Assembly (NCBI RefSeq): GCF_048060115.1
Contig: NZ_JBHMIM010000020.1
Coordinates: 1 to 64,000 of the forward strand
Source of the DNA: Micromonospora_E sp048060115
Lineage (GTDB): Bacteria; Actinomycetota; Actinomycetes; Mycobacteriales; Micromonosporaceae
Direction of reading: 5' to 3'
DNA length: 64,000 nt
Part shown: in pieces, positions 7,916 through 16,348 of the stretch
Layout: each line of letters opens with the position of its first letter
How positions within the stretch are numbered: position 1 is the first letter of the stretch
The notes under the pieces: generated by a model
What the model saw: the letters and a program-made list of their open reading frames with translations, nothing else
Database searches by the model: none
Told to the model about the DNA's origin: nothing
Program-made: the position numbers and the translations under genes

Positions 7916-9732
7916 CGGGTCGGATCGGTGCTCGCCGGCCCGGGGCCGGCCGGTTCGGGCTCGACGAACAACGTCACCTCGTCGTCGGGCTCGACGAACA
8001 ACGTCACCTCGTCGGCGTCGTCCTCGGCAGCGCGGTCCTGCCCGGTGTCGACCGACACCGGGTCGGCCGACCCGGCCGGCGTCGGATGTTCGCCGAGGGC
8101 ACCGGCGAGCGTCGGCGCGCACCGCAACAGCGGCAACGCGGCGAGGGCCGCCGTGCCCTCACCCAGGTCGAGTCGCAGGTCGACGATCGGCGTCAGGCCC
8201 AGTACGTCGGCGGCGTGCCGCACGGTCGGCTGCCGGCCGTGGTCAGGCAGCAGGCACCAGTGCCGGGCCTGGCCGGCGAGATCCCGGCTGACCAGTGCGG
8301 CGGCGACGCCGACCGGCCCGTCCAGCAGCACCGGAATCCGGTTGGCGGTCGCGCCGAGCAGTAGCCCGGTGGCGACCGCGATGTCACCGCCGCCGTACTG
8401 CGACAGCACGTCGAGGGCGCCCCGGGTGCCCCGGCGGGTCCGGTGCAGAGCGTCGCGTACGGCGATGCAGCGCAGCATCCAGGCGGCGTCGTCGATCTTC
8501 TTCCCGGGGGAGGCGACCCGGCCCAGGATCGCGGCCGGTTCCGCGCCGGTGGTCGCGGCGAGCACGGTGGCGGCGGCGCCGGCGGCACCGGCACCGCAGG
8601 CGGCGAGGACGATCGCCTGTACGCCGGCCAGGCCGGCCTGCTGCGCGACGTCCCAGCCGAGCGCCAGCGCGGCCTGTACCTCGTCGGCGGTGAGCGCCGG
8701 CCCGTCCTCGATCGGCGCGGCGGCCGGTGCCTCGACGACCGTCACGTCGGCGCCTGCTGCGGCGGCGAGCCGGGCGAGCGGGCCTTCGCCGGAGCGGGCC
8801 TGCCCGGCGCGTCGTGACGACTCCTGCGGGCTGTCGCCGGCCGCGATCCCACCACCGTGGTCACCGTGCAGCAGCACCACCCGTACGCGGTCCCACGGTC
8901 GGGGCGTCGCGTCGTCCTGGGTGGCGGCGGCGAACCCGACGACGCGCTCCAGCACCCCGAACCCGGACCCTGGCTGGTCCAGCGTGGCAAGGCGTTCGAC
9001 GCTGGTGGCCCGGATCCGTTCGGCCGGCATCGGCAGCGTCATCCCGGGCTTGAACTCCGGCGGCTGACCGGCGTCGCCGCCGGCGTCGGAAGTGAGCTCC
9101 ACCGCGGCCACGGGAACGGCGGGCGCCGCTGGCGTCGTAGCCGCTGGTTCGGCGGCCACCGGCGGGCCGGTCGGTGCGGAGGCCGCACCGTCAGACTTGA
9201 TCGTCACCGGCTGTCCGGCCACTACCAGCGTCACCAGGTCGACGACCTCGGCCACCGCCTGGTTGGTCACGCCGAGCGCGTCGGCGAACGCCCGGCCGAC
9301 GGGGGTCGTCGGCACCAGAGCCAGCCCTGCCTCCGGGCTGACCAGGACCAGCCGCGCCGGGCAGGCGCGCACGGCGGCGGCGAGTTCGGCGATGGTGGCC
9401 CCGTCGTCGGCAGGCTGATGCGTCGGATCGAGCAGGGCGTTGACCCAACCGCCGAGGTCGTCGACGAGCAACGTCTCCTCCGGCTGGGCCGAGGAGAGCA
9501 CCTCGACCAGCTTGGCCGGGTGACCGGTGACCTCGTCGGTGTGCCAGCCGTGCGGTCGGCGTTGCCGGTGCGCCTCGATCCGGGCGAGCCATTCGGCGTC
9601 GGCCGGGTCGGTCGCGCCGGTCGCCACATATCGCACCACCGGCGTGTCGGCGACCAGCGATTCGGCGTAGCCGGACTTGCCGGACCGGATCCCGCCGAGC
9701 ACGAGTACGGACTTCCAGCCGTCAACGGACAT
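7912..9732 (-). CDS. CobU-CobT fusion: adenosylcobinamide kinase/guanylyltransferase plus DMB phosphoribosyltransferase
   Basis: A single 606-residue polypeptide combining two cobalamin enzymes. Residues 1-175 are CobU: P-loop GGIRSGKS (13-20), a HRQRRP segment with the His guanylylated in the family, and the AFADALGVTNQ region. A Pro/Ala-rich linker follows at ~175-225. Residues ~225-540 are CobT, with HGDHGGGIAAGD, a GKKIDDAAW segment, SQYGGGDIA and GEGTAA near residue 525 carrying the catalytic Glu. The CobU motif usually read as NEVG is PEAG here. The last ~65 residues are an acidic tail with two copies of DEVTLFVEP. CobU phosphorylates and guanylates cobinamide, and CobT makes alpha-ribazole phosphate. 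The overlap with cobS implies an operon. Confidence 0.92.
   Translation of the reverse strand: MSVDGWKSVLVLGGIRSGKSGYAESLVADTPVVRYVATGATDPADAEWLARIEAHRQRRPHGWHTDEVTGHPAKLVEVLSSAQPEETLLVDDLGGWVNALLDPTHQPADDGATIAELAAAVRACPARLVLVSPEAGLALVPTTPVGRAFADALGVTNQAVAEVVDLVTLVVAGQPVTIKSDGAASAPTGPPVAAEPAATTPAAPAVPVAAVELTSDAGGDAGQPPEFKPGMTLPMPAERIRATSVERLATLDQPGSGFGVLERVVGFAAATQDDATPRPWDRVRVVLLHGDHGGGIAAGDSPQESSRRAGQARSGEGPLARLAAAAGADVTVVEAPAAAPIEDGPALTADEVQAALALGWDVAQQAGLAGVQAIVLAACGAGAAGAAATVLAATTGAEPAAILGRVASPGKKIDDAAWMLRCIAVRDALHRTRRGTRGALDVLSQYGGGDIAVATGLLLGATANRIPVLLDGPVGVAAALVSRDLAGQARHWCLLPDHGRQPTVRHAADVLGLTPIVDLRLDLGEGTAALAALPLLRCAPTLAGALGEHPTPAGSADPVSVDTGQDRAAEDDADEVTLFVEPDDEVTLFVEPEPAGPGPASTDPTR
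7955..8014. repeat. Perfect 30-bp tandem duplication in the tail of the CobU-CobT gene
   Basis: 7955-7984 and 7985-8014 are identical. They encode two DEVTLFVEP-type units just before the fusion gene's C-terminus, downstream of the catalytic CobT domain. The perfect identity suggests a recent duplication. Confidence 0.85.
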
Positions 9733-9864
9733 GTCCCGTACCTTACGGCGGGCGGTAGCCGACCTGACCGGCCGGGCGGGCGTCGCGACCGGCGATCCGG
9801 TATCCGTCGATGTCGGCGGTCGCGGCTAGGCTTGCGAGGTACATCGCCGAGGGGAGCACCGAAC

Positions 9865-10065
9865 ATGCCGTGGAGTTGGCGGTACGAGGACGCGGACGGC
9901 CAGCCCGTTGAAGGGCCGGCCGAGACGTTCGGCACACAGGCCGACGCCGAGTCCTGGATCGGCCAGACCTGGCGGGAGCTGGCTGCGGCGGGCGTCGCCT
10001 CGGTCGAGCTGATGGAGGACGACCGTTCGGAGTACCGGATGAGCCTGCTGGCGACCGGGCAGTAA
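9865..10065 (+). CDS. Small conserved acidic protein, function unknown
   Basis: A 66-residue protein starting at ATG 9865 behind GAGGGGAG. The reading frame continues far upstream through the fusion gene on the other strand, so the true gene is only this short end. The sequence begins MPWSWRYEDADG and is acidic with Trp at several positions, ending YRMSLLATGQ. It has no membrane segment. Similar 60-70-residue proteins occur in many actinomycetes as hypothetical proteins. It is divergent from the cobalamin operon and convergent with the aldo/keto reductase gene. Confidence 0.75.
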   Translation: MPWSWRYEDADGQPVEGPAETFGTQADAESWIGQTWRELAAAGVASVELMEDDRSEYRMSLLATGQ

Positions 10066-10089
10066 CCGGCGCGCCAGGTCTGCTGACAA

Positions 10090-10117
10090 CGGCTCGGGGC
10101 CGACCGGCCCCGAGCCG
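10090..10117. terminator. 12-bp perfect stem between convergent genes
   Basis: Inverted repeat 10090-10101 / 10106-10117 with loop GACC and 100 percent GC stem. It lies between two convergent genes, ending 9 bases before the aldo/keto reductase stop. It has no T-tract, which is usual for actinobacterial hairpin terminators. It could serve both strands. Confidence 0.65.
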
Positions 10118-10126
10118 CCACGGTGA

Positions 10127-11125
10127 CTACGGCCGGGTGGCCGGGCTGACCGTCTTGCCGGGGTCGCGTTCGACGATCGGGTCCAGCACCTCGTCGATCG
10201 CCTTCAGCAAGCCGCTGTCCAGCTGGACCCCGCTGGCCTTGACGTTGTCCTGCACCTGCTCCGGCCGGGTCGCACCGATGATCGCCGACGAGACGTTCGG
10301 ATTCTGCAGCACCCAGGCGATGGCCAGTTGTGCCATCGACAGCCCCGCCTGCTCGGCCAGCGGCTTGAGCTGCGCCACGGTGCTCAGCACCTGGTCGGTC
10401 ATGAACCGGGAGATGAACGTCGCCCCACCGGACTGGTCGGTGGCCCGCGAACCGGCCGGCGGCGGCTGCCCCGGCAGGTACTTGCCGGTGAGTACGCCCT
10501 GACCGATCGGGGAGAAGACGATCTGCCCGATGCCGAGTTCCTCGCTGGCCGGCACCACCTCTGCCTCGATCACCCGCCACAGCATCGAGTACTGCGGCTG
10601 GTTCGACACCAGCGGGATCTTCAGCTCGCGGGCCAGCGCGTGACCCTGCCTGATCTGCGAGGCGTTCCACTCCGACACCCCGATGTAGTGCGCCTTGCCG
10701 GAGTGCACGACGTCGGCGAAGGCCTCCATCGTCTCCTCCAGCGGGGTGACGTGGTCGAAGCGGTGTGCCTGGTAGAGGTCGACGTAGTCGGTCTGCAGCC
10801 GGCGCAGCGAACCGTTGATCGACTCCATGATGTGCTTGCGGGACAGGCCCCGGTCGTTCGGGCCGGGACCGGTCGGCCAGAAGACCTTGGTGAGGATCTC
10901 CAGGCCCTCGCGCCGCTCACCGTGCAGTGCCCGGCCGAGCACCTCCTCGGCCCGGGTGCCGGCGTACGTGTCGGCGGTGTCGAAGGTGGTGATGCCGACG
11001 TCGAGCGCGGCACGTACGCAGGCCTTGGCGGCCTCTTCCTCCACCTGCGATCCGTGGGTGATCCAGTTTCCGTAGGAGATCTCGCTGACGAGCATGCCGG
11101 AGCGGCCAAGGTGTCGGAATTCCAT
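10127..11125 (-). CDS. Aldo/keto reductase (Kv-beta/YghZ-like)
   Basis: NADPH-dependent oxidoreductase of the TIM-barrel AKR superfamily. The 332 residues match the Kv-channel-beta-like branch from the first residues (MEFRHLGRSGMLVSEISYGNW). The catalytic tetrad is visible as TFDTADTYAG (Asp and Tyr), LTKVFWP (Lys) and YQAHRFD (His). The cofactor region GATRPEQVQDN is near the C-terminus. The physiological substrate is unknown; relatives reduce methylglyoxal and other small carbonyls. The gene appears monocistronic, with 134 bases to the end of the next gene upstream. Confidence 0.92.
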   Translation of the reverse strand: MEFRHLGRSGMLVSEISYGNWITHGSQVEEEAAKACVRAALDVGITTFDTADTYAGTRAEEVLGRALHGERREGLEILTKVFWPTGPGPNDRGLSRKHIMESINGSLRRLQTDYVDLYQAHRFDHVTPLEETMEAFADVVHSGKAHYIGVSEWNASQIRQGHALARELKIPLVSNQPQYSMLWRVIEAEVVPASEELGIGQIVFSPIGQGVLTGKYLPGQPPPAGSRATDQSGGATFISRFMTDQVLSTVAQLKPLAEQAGLSMAQLAIAWVLQNPNVSSAIIGATRPEQVQDNVKASGVQLDSGLLKAIDEVLDPIVERDPGKTVSPATRP

Positions 11126-11259
11126 TGCTCAACCCTAGTTGGCGCCGGGTGGTCGGGTGTGCCGGGAGGCCCATCACACAGCGGTAAATCGATCTCGTAG
11201 CGGGTGCCGACCGACCGAATGTCCGGGTCCGCCGCACCGGCCCGCCGGGTCACTGTGGT

Positions 11260-14200
11260 TCACAACACCGGCATGGTGTCCGCCAGCAGCCGGTCGATCT
11301 CGTCCATCACGGCGGCCCGAGACGGATGCGCCGGATCGATCAGTGGCTCACCGCGTCGGTCCAGCGCCCCCCACCGGCCGTCCGGCGTGGCGACCAGGAA
11401 CGCCACCGGATGGATCGCCATCGCGGGGTGCACCGGCGGCACGATCATCCGGCCGGACCGGTCGACCACGCCCTTGCGTCCGCCAGCGTCGATGATGGCC
11501 AGCCCTTCGTCGGTGAACCCGTCGATGTACCGGCCGTCGGTCAGCGCCGTCGGGAAGCCGCTGTAGCGGGTCGGCAGCAGCAGCCGGCCGGTCTTGTCGA
11601 CCGCGCCCCAACCGCCCCGCCGGACCACCGCGACCCCGCGGCGGAACGGTCGGACGTCGTCGAAGCCGGCCCCGATCACCACGGTGTTCTCCCGGTCGAT
11701 GGCGATCCAACTCCCGGTGCCGTCGGCGGTCACCCAGGCGATTCCGTCGGAGAAGGAGCCGACGGCGATGTACCCGGCGGTCGCCGCGATCGTCGTCGTG
11801 CCGGCCTCGTCGATGAGCTCCCAGAACCTGGACTCGGGTCGGCGGACCCAGGCGACCCCGTCATGGAACGGCTGTACGTCGGCGAAGTTCGGCGCGATCA
11901 CCAGGTTGCCGTCGGCGTCCGCGTAGCCCCAGCGCTGGGCCTGGTCGCTGAAGGTCGGTCGCGGCGGCCGGTGCAGGCGCAGGATCTCGTCACGGTCCCG
12001 TGGGTACGGCCCCCAACCGTTCTCGGCGACCTTCGCGAACACCGCGTCCAACGCCAACTCGGTACGGGCGATCAGGTCGGGATCCTCGACCTTGCGAAGC
12101 TCCAACGCGCGTTCGAAGTGGTTGCACGCCTCCATGTACCGGCCCTGGTCGTAGCAGGACCGGCCGGCGTGCTCGTGCATCGTGGCCCGCAGCCGGTCAG
12201 GCAACTCGGAGGAGTTTGCCTCCTCGAAGAGCCGGTCCGCCTCGGCGAAGTCGCCCCGCCACTGCAGTACGTGCGCCAGCCGGGCCTGGGCGATCGCGAC
12301 CCGGCGCAGCTCACCGGTGGCCTCGGCGTGTGCCAACGCCAGCTTGGCGTCGGCGAGTGCCTTGCCGAGGTCGCCAAGGATCCGGGAGACCACCGCGCGC
12401 AGGCTCAGCAGCCGGGCCCGGGTCGCGTTGTCCGTCGCTGGCGCGATCTTCTCGGTGAGCCGGTCCCGGATCGCCCGCAGGTCGTCCGGGTTCTCCACCA
12501 GCTCACGCAGCGTGTCCGGGTGGAAGCGCCACTGGTACGCGGACAGCACGTGTTCGGGGTCCGCCGACTTCGGCTCGACCGGGGGTGGTGGGTCGGGCTC
12601 GGCGGTCTGATCCGGTTGCACCAGTGGAGCCAGCATGGTCGGCGCGCCGAGGGCGGTCGCCGTGCCGGCCGCGGTGCCGACGACCGGTAGGACCGTGTCG
12701 GGGCTCGCGGACTGCTCCGGTACGTCTTCGTCGGCAGACTGTCCGCTGCGGTCGGCGGCCTGTCGGCTGGCCGAGTCCTCGGGCTGCTCGCCTCCCGGCG
12801 GATCAGGGTCGACGGGTTCCCTGGTCCGGGCGGCAGGGGCGGCCGGCTCGACGGCCCCGTCTGCCGCGTCGACTGGCGGCCGCTCGCTTGCTTGCACCAG
12901 CGGTGTCGGTGTCGGTGCCGGTGCCGGTGGCTCCGGCACCCGCACGGCTGCCTCTACCAGGTGACTCGCGGGGTCGAGAGCAGCCGGATCGGCCGTACGC
13001 GGCTGCTCGATGTCGACGCCGGTGGGTTCGGCGGTGTCGGTTTCGGTTTCGATCGACCGGGATTCGGCCGCCGACCTGGCGTCGACCGTTGGCTGGTCGG
13101 TGTCGGTCGGGCCGGGTGTCCCGGTCAGGATCGGTTGTGGCGCGGGACGGGACACCACCGGCGCGTTGTCCTCGCGTTCCGGCGGATTGCGCACGATGTA
13201 CGGCGGCGGGGCGTGCCGTGGCTCGGGTCTGGCCCGCACGACGTACGCGGGCTCGTCGGCACCCTGTTCCTTGCGTACCGGTCTGACCTGTGGGTGTTCC
13301 CCGGTGGCCGTACTGACCCGGAACTCCGGTGGCGGGCCGGCTGGCGCGGACACCGGGATCGGCAGTTGCTCGCCGGTCTGGTCGGGCGGGGTGGGGCGCC
13401 GTGGCACGGCGTCGACCGGTGGGCTGGCCGGGACCGGCCGGGCAACGGGGGGCTGGGCGGTGGGCCGGGTCGGTGGCTCGCGGTACTCGCGGCCGCCGGG
13501 ACCGAACTGCGGCGCGGAGTCGAAGCCGGGAACCCGACTTCTGCCGGCACCGGAGGTCGGCCGGCCTGGCACGCCGGAGACGGGCCGACCGGGTGGCTGG
13601 GTGCGGGTCCGTGCCACCGGTGGCTGCTGCTCACCGCGCGGCGGTCCCGGCGGCGGCGGGCCGGGCTGCCGCACCGGCTCGGCCGCCGGGTCGCCGGGCT
13701 TTACCCGGTACACCTCTGCCGGACCGGGCCGGCGAGGGTCCGGACGGCTGACCGGCGGCGGTTGATCGGCCTGATGCGCGGGCCATCCCCGCTGCGACTC
13801 GGGCCGCTGATCAGGTTGCCGGTCTTCCCGGCGGTAGCCCTCCGGCGGCCGATCGCGGGGTCCGTCCCACCGGCCTGCCCGGTGGTCCGGTCGTCCCGGC
13901 GGTTGACCCTGGTCAGGGTGCCGCTGCCGATCGAACGGCTCGACGGGACGCCGTGGCGGCTGCCAGTCCGGGGGTGGTGCCGCGCGCTGGCGGTCCTGCG
14001 GGTGCCGGCGTTGGTGGAACGCGTCGTCGGGGTGCCGGCGTTGGTGGAACGCGTCGTCGGGGTGCCGGCGTTGGTGGAACGCGTCGTCGGGGTGCCGCCG
14101 TGGCGGTTCGCCGGAGTCCGGGCGGGGGCTGCCACGCTGCCCGTCCCCGGTGAACCAGTCCGCCCGGCCTCGGGCTGCCGGCCGCTGTGGGTCGGCCGGT

Positions 14201-14694
14201 CGGTAGACGTCGTCCGGCCGCTGTGGGTCGGCCGGTCGGTAGACGTCGTCCGGACGGTGGGTGTCGGCCGGCCGGTAGGTTCCGCGGGCGGCTGCGGCCT
14301 CCGGCCGTGCGCCCCGTTCGTCTATGTCGGCTTCGTGACGTCGGTATCCGTCGAGTTGACGCTGGTCGGGTGACGGGCGCTGGCTGGACTCGGCCCGGTA
14401 GACGTTCGCCCTGCCCCGGTTCATCGTCGCGGGCGGGTCGGGCTCGCGGCCGGGCCGCCGGCCGGCCATCTGGTCGCCCGGGTATCGCTGACCGGGCAAC
14501 GGGACCCATTCGGTGGTGGGATCGGTCAACCACGCCGGCTCCTGCGGACGCTGGTCCCTGGCCCGGCGCATGGCTTCCCAGCGGTCGTCGTCGTCCCACC
14601 TGGTGTCACCACGGTCGTCAGCTGGACGGTCCGGCGTAGCGCCGTCGTCCCATTGCCAGGATTGCCAACGGCGGTCGAAGTAGCCCTCGGTCAC
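11260..14694 (-). CDS. Large disordered protein with TPR-like region and C-terminal WG repeats
   Basis: A 1144-residue protein in three parts. Residues 1 to ~700 are low-complexity and Pro/Arg/Asp/Gln-rich, with tandem repeats of HPDDAFHQRR and ADPQRPDDVYRP. They look intrinsically disordered. Residues ~715-890 are helical and TPR-like (ARLAHVLQWRGDFAEADRLFEEAN, then YDQGRYMEACNHFERALELR). Residues ~915-1130 are WG repeats, recognised by WGYADADGNLVI, WGAVDKTGRLLLP and WGALDRRGEPLI. There is no signal peptide or transmembrane helix, so it is probably cytoplasmic. WG repeats form a beta-propeller-like scaffold of unknown ligand. Scaffold function is inference; there is no catalytic motif. The gene stands alone. 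Confidence 0.85.
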   Translation of the reverse strand: MTEGYFDRRWQSWQWDDGATPDRPADDRGDTRWDDDDRWEAMRRARDQRPQEPAWLTDPTTEWVPLPGQRYPGDQMAGRRPGREPDPPATMNRGRANVYRAESSQRPSPDQRQLDGYRRHEADIDERGARPEAAAARGTYRPADTHRPDDVYRPADPQRPDDVYRPADPQRPAARGRADWFTGDGQRGSPRPDSGEPPRRHPDDAFHQRRHPDDAFHQRRHPDDAFHQRRHPQDRQRAAPPPDWQPPRRPVEPFDRQRHPDQGQPPGRPDHRAGRWDGPRDRPPEGYRREDRQPDQRPESQRGWPAHQADQPPPVSRPDPRRPGPAEVYRVKPGDPAAEPVRQPGPPPPGPPRGEQQPPVARTRTQPPGRPVSGVPGRPTSGAGRSRVPGFDSAPQFGPGGREYREPPTRPTAQPPVARPVPASPPVDAVPRRPTPPDQTGEQLPIPVSAPAGPPPEFRVSTATGEHPQVRPVRKEQGADEPAYVVRARPEPRHAPPPYIVRNPPEREDNAPVVSRPAPQPILTGTPGPTDTDQPTVDARSAAESRSIETETDTAEPTGVDIEQPRTADPAALDPASHLVEAAVRVPEPPAPAPTPTPLVQASERPPVDAADGAVEPAAPAARTREPVDPDPPGGEQPEDSASRQAADRSGQSADEDVPEQSASPDTVLPVVGTAAGTATALGAPTMLAPLVQPDQTAEPDPPPPVEPKSADPEHVLSAYQWRFHPDTLRELVENPDDLRAIRDRLTEKIAPATDNATRARLLSLRAVVSRILGDLGKALADAKLALAHAEATGELRRVAIAQARLAHVLQWRGDFAEADRLFEEANSSELPDRLRATMHEHAGRSCYDQGRYMEACNHFERALELRKVEDPDLIARTELALDAVFAKVAENGWGPYPRDRDEILRLHRPPRPTFSDQAQRWGYADADGNLVIAPNFADVQPFHDGVAWVRRPESRFWELIDEAGTTTIAATAGYIAVGSFSDGIAWVTADGTGSWIAIDRENTVVIGAGFDDVRPFRRGVAVVRRGGWGAVDKTGRLLLPTRYSGFPTALTDGRYIDGFTDEGLAIIDAGGRKGVVDRSGRMIVPPVHPAMAIHPVAFLVATPDGRWGALDRRGEPLIDPAHPSRAAVMDEIDRLLADTMPVL
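14001..14090. repeat. Three perfect 30-bp tandem repeats in the WG-protein gene
   Basis: 14001-14030, 14031-14060 and 14061-14090 are identical, and a partial fourth copy starts at 14091. They encode HPDDAFHQRR three times on the minus strand. The unit length is a multiple of three, so copy number can change without a frameshift. They are coding repeats, not a CRISPR array, because there are no spacers. Confidence 0.9.
14181..14252. repeat. Two perfect 36-bp tandem repeats in the WG-protein gene
   Basis: 14181-14216 and 14217-14252 are identical. A diverged third copy runs to about 14280. Each unit encodes the 12-residue ADPQRPDDVYRP module in the disordered N-terminal part. Confidence 0.88.
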
Positions 14695-15016
14695 GCCCGC
14701 ACCTCGCCGTGTGGGCCGGTCCCCGTGGTCCGCCGGGCAGGCGAGAACCGTGTGAAAGCTTCACGTGGCTCGCTCACGGCGATGTCACCTCGTCGAAATA
14801 CTCGCAGAGCAACCGTGGCAACCCGATAGAGTCCCCCCGGCCCGGTGGCAGCATGGTTGCGGATGGAGGGTAGCCGCGTAGGCTCGGTCGACGCCACCGA
14901 ACCGCCAGCAATGAATCAAAACAGTGTCCTTTGGGTCGCGGTCGTCCGCCGCCTTGCCGGCTCCGGACCGGCACGTCGGACCGGGGCGGCAATCCGGCAG
15001 TGCCGGGGTCGCAGGG
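14695..15016. other. Intergenic region, 322 bases, no gene supported
   Basis: This stretch lies upstream of the WG-protein gene and downstream of the XRE-cupin gene. It contains a palindrome at 14752-14764 (GTGAA, AGC, TTCAC), 58-70 bases upstream of the WG-protein start. That is a candidate operator or promoter element for that gene. Short frames of 62-72 codons cross the region on both strands but lack ribosome sites and coding character, so I leave them out. Confidence 0.5.
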
Positions 15017-15571
15017 TCAACGGTGCTCCATGACCAGCACCGCCACCGTACCCGCCGCCAACGCCTGGTAGATGTGCGGCTGGTCGGCGGTGAAGGTCAC
15101 GTAGTCGCCGGGGTCGAGCTCGACCGGTTGGTCGACGGGGCCGGTGCGCAGCCGTCCGCTGGCCAGGATCAGATGCTCCACGCTGCCGGGCAGGTGCGGT
15201 GCGGCGGACCGGCCAGGGCCGGGTTCGGCCCGGATCAGGTAGAGGTCGCGGCGGCCCGGTCCGGCGGCGGACAGCAGAGCGCTGATGAAGTCGGACTGCT
15301 CGGAGCGCAGCCCGGGGCCCTGTCCGGCGCGGATGACCCGGATCGTCGACCTCGGCGGCTCGACGAGTCGGCTGAACGGTACGCCGAGCGCGACGGCCAG
15401 TGACCAGAGCGTCTCCACGCTCGGGTTACCGCTGCCGGACTCCAGCTGCGACAGGGTCGATTTGGCGATGCCGGCCCGGCGGGCGAGCTCGGTCAGCGTC
15501 AGGCCTGCCTGCTCCCGTTCATGTCGTACGGCCCGAGGGATCGAGTCCAGCGGGGAGACCTCGTGCGCCAT
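15017..15571 (-). CDS. XRE-family transcriptional regulator with C-terminal cupin
   Basis: A 184-residue regulator. Residues 14-70 form a helix-turn-helix (HEREQAGLTLTELARRAGIA, then STLSQLESGSGNPSVETLWSLA). Residues ~95-184 form a small beta-barrel cupin (HLPGSVEHLILASGRL, LDPGDYVTFTADQPHIY), which likely senses a small ligand. The ATG start is preceded by AAGGAG. The gene is divergent from azlC, and two 16-base palindromes lie between them. By analogy with other regulator/azlCD pairs, it probably controls the exporter and perhaps itself in response to an amino acid. That is inference. Confidence 0.9.
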   Translation of the reverse strand: MAHEVSPLDSIPRAVRHEREQAGLTLTELARRAGIAKSTLSQLESGSGNPSVETLWSLAVALGVPFSRLVEPPRSTIRVIRAGQGPGLRSEQSDFISALLSAAGPGRRDLYLIRAEPGPGRSAAPHLPGSVEHLILASGRLRTGPVDQPVELDPGDYVTFTADQPHIYQALAAGTVAVLVMEHR

Positions 15572-15593
15572 GTTCGCTCCTTCGGTCGAACTT

Positions 15594-15609
15594 GTTCGGT
15601 TTGACGAAC
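15594..15609. promoter_or_regulatory. Operator-like palindrome 1, XRE/azlC intergenic region
   Basis: GTTCGGTTTGACGAAC: half-sites GTTCG and CGAAC around a 6-base spacer. It lies 23-38 bases upstream of the regulator start on the minus strand and 20-35 bases upstream of the azlC start. A second copy of the same architecture lies 28 bases downstream. Confidence 0.6.
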
Positions 15610-15621
15610 CACTGCATGGTT

Positions 15622-15637
15622 GTTCATTATGGCGAAC
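15622..15637. promoter_or_regulatory. Operator-like palindrome 2, overlapping the azlC start codon
   Basis: GTTCATTATGGCGAAC: half-sites GTTC(A) and CGAAC with the same 16-base length as palindrome 1. The likely azlC ATG (15629-15631) lies inside it, so bound regulator would block initiation of transcription or translation. Confidence 0.55.
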
Positions 15638-16348
15638 GTGCGATCGGGGAAGCGAACATCTGGCAACCGGTCGGAACGAGGGCTGGTCCGCGACGTTGCC
15701 GCGATCGCCGCGGCCGTCGGTGCGGTCGGTGCCTCCTTCGGCGCGATCGCCGTCGTCGCCGGACTTCCCGGCTGGCTCGCGGTGACCATGTCGATCCTGG
15801 TCTTCGCTGGCGGCGCCCAGTTCATGGCGGTGGGGCTGCTCGCCGTCGGCAGCCCGGTGGCTGCGATCGCAGCCGGGCTGCTACTCAACGCCCGCCACCT
15901 GCCGTTCGGCCTCGCTCTCGCCCCGGTCATCGGGCAGCGCTGGTGGCAGCGGGTGGTCGGCAGCCACCTACTCACCGACGAATCGGTCGCGTTCACCCTC
16001 GCCGAGCAGGACCCGGCGCGTCGCCGCCGTAGCTTCTGGCTGGCCGGCACGGCGGTCTTCGTCAGCTGGAACGTCGGCACCGTACTCGGCGTCGTGCTCG
16101 GCGGGGCCACCGGGGATCCGGCGGCGCTGGGGCTCGACGCCGCCTTTCCCGCCGGCCTGCTCGCGCTGTTGCTGCCCGCGCTACGCGACAGCGACGTACG
16201 CCGCTGCGTGGTCATCGGTGCCGCCGTGGCGGTGCTCACGACGCCGCTGCTGCCCGCCGGTCTGCCGGTGCTGCTCGCCCTCGCCGGGCTGCTGGCACTG
16301 GCGGTGCCGACCCCGCCTCGCTGGACCCGTCGGACAGGAGCCGCCTGA
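15629..16348 (+). CDS. azlC: AzlC-type branched-chain amino acid exporter, large subunit
   Basis: Inner-membrane large subunit of a two-component amino-acid exporter of the LIV-E/AzlCD family. From ATG 15629 it is 239 residues with about seven hydrophobic segments. Family landmarks include a FGAIAVVAGLPGWLAVTMSI segment, GGAQFMAVGLLA, LLLNARHLPFGLALAP and HLLTDESVAF. No clear ribosome site precedes the ATG, and an in-frame TTG nine bases upstream is an alternative. The stop overlaps the azlD start (TGATG), so the two subunits are coupled. Substrates are likely branched-chain or related amino acids, inferred from family only. Confidence 0.9.
   Translation: MANVRSGKRTSGNRSERGLVRDVAAIAAAVGAVGASFGAIAVVAGLPGWLAVTMSILVFAGGAQFMAVGLLAVGSPVAAIAAGLLLNARHLPFGLALAPVIGQRWWQRVVGSHLLTDESVAFTLAEQDPARRRRSFWLAGTAVFVSWNVGTVLGVVLGGATGDPAALGLDAAFPAGLLALLLPALRDSDVRRCVVIGAAVAVLTTPLLPAGLPVLLALAGLLALAVPTPPRWTRRTGAA

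Noticed and set aside
9733..9864. Cobalamin riboswitch before the cobU-cobT operon
   Set aside because: Only 132 bases are available to the next gene and no B12-box-like sequence is visible.
14001..14280. CRISPR-like or noncoding repeat array
   Set aside because: Units are contiguous without spacers, multiples of three and lie in frame in the WG-protein gene.
14845..15033. Small open frames in the gap before the XRE gene
   Set aside because: No ribosome site, no coding-like composition, and they overlap candidate regulatory sequence.
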